DNA from: Fibrobacteres bacterium CG2_30_45_31
Lineage (GTDB): Bacteria > Fibrobacterota > Fibrobacteria > Fibrobacterales > Fibrobacteraceae
Assembly (NCBI GenBank): GCA_001873075.1
Contig: MNYL01000251.1
Location: forward strand, 1 to 7,197
Reading direction: 5' to 3'
Length of the DNA stretch: 7,197 nucleotides
Part shown: one piece after another, positions 5,512-7,197 of the stretch
Layout of the letters: each line of letters begins with the position of its first letter
How positions within the stretch are numbered: position 1 is the first letter of the stretch
Position numbers and translations under genes: made by a program
The notes under the pieces: model-generated
Databases searched by the model: none
What the model saw: only the letters and a program-made list of their open reading frames with translations
What the model was told of the DNA's origin: nothing

Positions 5512-7122
5512 TTAATTCTTAATGCCCCATTGGTTCAAAAGCGCCGCAAGCGCAAAGACCAGTGGGGCATTCCAGTTTATGGCAATTTCATTACTCGCAT
5601 AGGCTTTTACGTGATCGTAATACGCCGTTCCCGGCTTGGAATTTTCCTCTGGATAAGTCAGGCCGCGTGGCGTTTTAGAAAGATCATCCTGACGATCTTC
5701 ATTCACTCCCCCTACTAAAAGGCCCGGCACCGGTTCTTCCACTTGATCACCAATACTCAAACGATGATGCGGAAATTTAGGAGCACTTGGAGCAGAACCT
5801 GTTACAAAGCTCACATTCACGGCATTTCGTCCGTACAGATAATCCAAAGCTTCGCAAAGAATGGTTACAAAACGAGGATTCTCATTCCAAGTCAAAACGA
5901 CAGAAGCGGTGAGGGCTTGGTTTGCAACAGCTCCATTAGAACCCCACTGAAAATGAGTCATAGGCACACGGTAAGGACAAGTTTCTAAACCATCGGCGAT
6001 AGCATAAGTGGCATTTTCCAAATTTGTGCGAGCCTTTGCTTGCAAAGAAGAATCCCCATCTTGCATCGCCAAAGAAATCCAGCCCAAATTCTCTGTATTC
6101 TGCCAGTTGATGTCCCAAAGCGTATTTTGCGTCTCTGCACGCTTTTGAAGTCTCTCACCGATTACATTGTCCTGAGTCTCACGCCAAAGTTCGGCTTCCG
6201 TCCAAAAAAATTCATCATCAAAGTGAACATCGTTATAAAGACCACTCCCCTCTGTATTGTGCGGATACTCGATATTGGGATTTTGAAGTGCCCATTCATA
6301 GGCTTTTTTTGAACAATCAAGGCAGAGATTTGCAAACATCTCGTCCCTGGCTAAACCTGCATTCGCACTTTTGAATACCCGATGTGCCTGGGCTAACGCG
6401 CCCGCAAAATTGAGGGAAGAAGCGGTGGACTTTCCTAAAATACGGCGCGGATAAACCGTTTCGATAGGAGCGACAAACGGATCCCAATGATCGGGTGAAA
6501 CTTTAAAAAAGACTCCCCCGTCCGTGTCTTGCATGCGAAGGAACCAATCCAATTCAAAACGAATTTCTTCCAGAAGCGCTGACGATTTTACTATTTCCGG
6601 GTAAAATTCAAAAGTATGCATCAGAGTCGCTACACTCACCCCGGCATTGACAACATATTTACCATAGTCACCTGCGTCATACCAACCGCCGTGAGCATTC
6701 CACAAACCTTCGCGTTCCATGGAAGCCTGAAATGGGATTGCATCATCTAAGTGAGCAGCGGGCCTTGCCCACTTCCCTGCGCGCTCCTCGGTGAGTTCTA
6801 CGCCACTTCTCTGAAAGTAGAAACCCTTTATCGTCGCCTGCAATTGCTTTGCATAGGCATCACTACCAATAGGGAAAACGTCACTTTTTAAATCGTCCGA
6901 AACAGAAATTCGATACATGCCTGGGGTTTTCAACGAGGAAAAATCCCCCACGCGCACCCATTCTCCCGTGTGATCCCACAAACCATTTTCAACGAGAGGT
7001 CCCATAAAAACAACCTGATTATCGCCATCCAGAATGGAAAACGTATTGATATCGCTGTCGGTCACCAAAATCCGTTTAGGAGCTTCGGGAAGGTATCCTA
7101 AATGGTTGTATCGAAGTTTCAT
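5512..7122 (-). CDS. Glycoside hydrolase family 9 enzyme without signal peptide (probable cytosolic cellodextrinase/exo-glucosidase)
   Basis: Inverting glycosidase of 536 residues. An N-terminal Ig-like cellulase domain (about 1-85, opening RYNHLGYLPEAPKRILV) precedes the (alpha/alpha)6 GH9 barrel (about 90-530). Catalytic features are intact: DAGD at 149-152 (base Asp152, partner Asp149), the PHHR motif at 451-454, and the second GH9 signature YYDHVKAYASNEIAINWNA (501-519) with acid Glu512. There is no signal peptide, carbohydrate-binding module or C-terminal secretion domain. An in-frame TAA two codons before the ATG (7126-7128) rules out a longer N-terminus. It should therefore act in the cytosol, probably removing glucose (or a related sugar) from imported cello-oligosaccharides; the exact substrate is inferred. 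Some related signal-less GH9 enzymes, for example in Vibrio, act as exo-glucosidases or glucosaminidases. The start overlaps the ruvX stop (ATGA), implying translational coupling. The gene converges on amtB with 6 nt between stops. Confidence 0.93.
   Translation of the reverse strand: MKLRYNHLGYLPEAPKRILVTDSDINTFSILDGDNQVVFMGPLVENGLWDHTGEWVRVGDFSSLKTPGMYRISVSDDLKSDVFPIGSDAYAKQLQATIKGFYFQRSGVELTEERAGKWARPAAHLDDAIPFQASMEREGLWNAHGGWYDAGDYGKYVVNAGVSVATLMHTFEFYPEIVKSSALLEEIRFELDWFLRMQDTDGGVFFKVSPDHWDPFVAPIETVYPRRILGKSTASSLNFAGALAQAHRVFKSANAGLARDEMFANLCLDCSKKAYEWALQNPNIEYPHNTEGSGLYNDVHFDDEFFWTEAELWRETQDNVIGERLQKRAETQNTLWDINWQNTENLGWISLAMQDGDSSLQAKARTNLENATYAIADGLETCPYRVPMTHFQWGSNGAVANQALTASVVLTWNENPRFVTILCEALDYLYGRNAVNVSFVTGSAPSAPKFPHHRLSIGDQVEEPVPGLLVGGVNEDRQDDLSKTPRGLTYPEENSKPGTAYYDHVKAYASNEIAINWNAPLVFALAALLNQWGIKN
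5521..5571. repeat. Long imperfect hairpin at the amtB/GH9 convergent junction, inside the GH9 3' end
   Basis: The arms AATGCCCCATTGGT (5521-5534) and ACCAGTGGGGCATT (5558-5571) pair over 14 positions with a single wobble/mismatch. The 23-nt loop contains a smaller stem, GCGC-CGCAA-GCGC (5541-5553). It starts 15 nt after the amtB stop and encodes residues 518-534 of the GH9 protein on the other strand. Neither strand has a run of T directly after the stem, so it is not a textbook intrinsic terminator. It could still mark or protect the 3' ends of both converging transcripts. Confidence 0.7.
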
Positions 7123-7197
7123 GTTTTATCCAACCAGGCTTGTAAAATGAGTGTGGCCGCAGCGCGATCCACAATTCCTTTGTCTTTCTGCTTCTTT
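7119..7197 (-). CDS. ruvX: Holliday junction resolvase-like protein RuvX/YqgF, last 25 residues only
   Basis: The minus strand at the right edge translates to KKQKDKGIVDRAAATLILQ followed by AWLDKT and a TGA stop. This matches the C-terminus of RuvX/YqgF proteins, where K-G-x-V-D-x-x-A-A-x-x-I-L-x-x-(Y/W)-(L/F) carries the last catalytic Asp (here in IVDRAAA). The family has an RNase H-like fold and is linked to pre-16S rRNA processing and DNA recombination. The rest of the gene lies outside the window. Its TGA overlaps the GH9 ATG by 4 nt (7119-7122), so the two genes appear to form one transcription unit. The identification rests on a short but characteristic stretch. Confidence 0.82.
   Translation of the reverse strand, partial: KKQKDKGIVDRAAATLILQAWLDKT

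Noticed and set aside
1..7197. tRNA or rRNA genes, CRISPR arrays, integrase or phage genes
   Set aside because: No cloverleaf-like sequence, no regularly spaced direct repeats and no such coding signatures were seen on either strand.

Overview
The window looks like chromosomal DNA from a moderately AT-rich, plant-polysaccharide-degrading bacterium. A Fibrobacter-type (Fibrobacterota) genome is my best guess. It fits the family 9 cellulase-type hydrolase, the eukaryote-like phosphoglycerate kinase, the PII protein whose T-loop lacks Tyr51, and the Amt protein with an N-terminal coiled coil. None of these is decisive, so the assignment is an inference.

Layout, left to right. (1) The 5' two thirds of pgk (glycolysis) lies on the minus strand and runs off the left edge. 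(2) A 90-bp divergent spacer separates it from two tandem paralogous 12-TM major facilitator transporters on the plus strand, at 956-2125 and 2382-3563. Between them sits a previously unlabelled, MITE-like element of about 237 bp (2125-2361). It has 17-bp terminal inverted repeats matching at 16 of 17 positions, a probable TA target duplication and two internal hairpins. Removing it restores a TAA stop 17 nt before the second gene, which suggests it interrupted a tight two-gene operon. (3) An AT-rich 238-bp spacer carries a near-consensus sigma-54 promoter (GG-N10-GC) and a candidate activator palindrome. It drives a PII signal protein gene and an ammonium transporter gene (3802-4143 and 4159-5505), a classic glnK-amtB nitrogen-scavenging operon. 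(4) Converging on amtB with only 6 nt between stop codons is a 536-aa glycoside hydrolase family 9 gene on the minus strand. It has no signal peptide and starts in a 4-nt ATGA overlap with the end of ruvX, which leaves the window at the right.

How the genes fit together: glnK-amtB is a self-contained nitrogen-limitation module, with the PII protein expected to plug the ammonium channel. The GH9 enzyme appears cytosolic and probably trims imported cello-oligosaccharides, feeding the glycolysis to which pgk belongs. The MFS pair has no deducible substrate. The most notable points are the MITE-like insertion and its reconstructed empty site, the sigma-54 promoter, the PII protein without the usual modification residue, the cytosolic GH9 translationally coupled to ruvX, and a long hairpin built into the last codons of the GH9 gene at the convergent junction.
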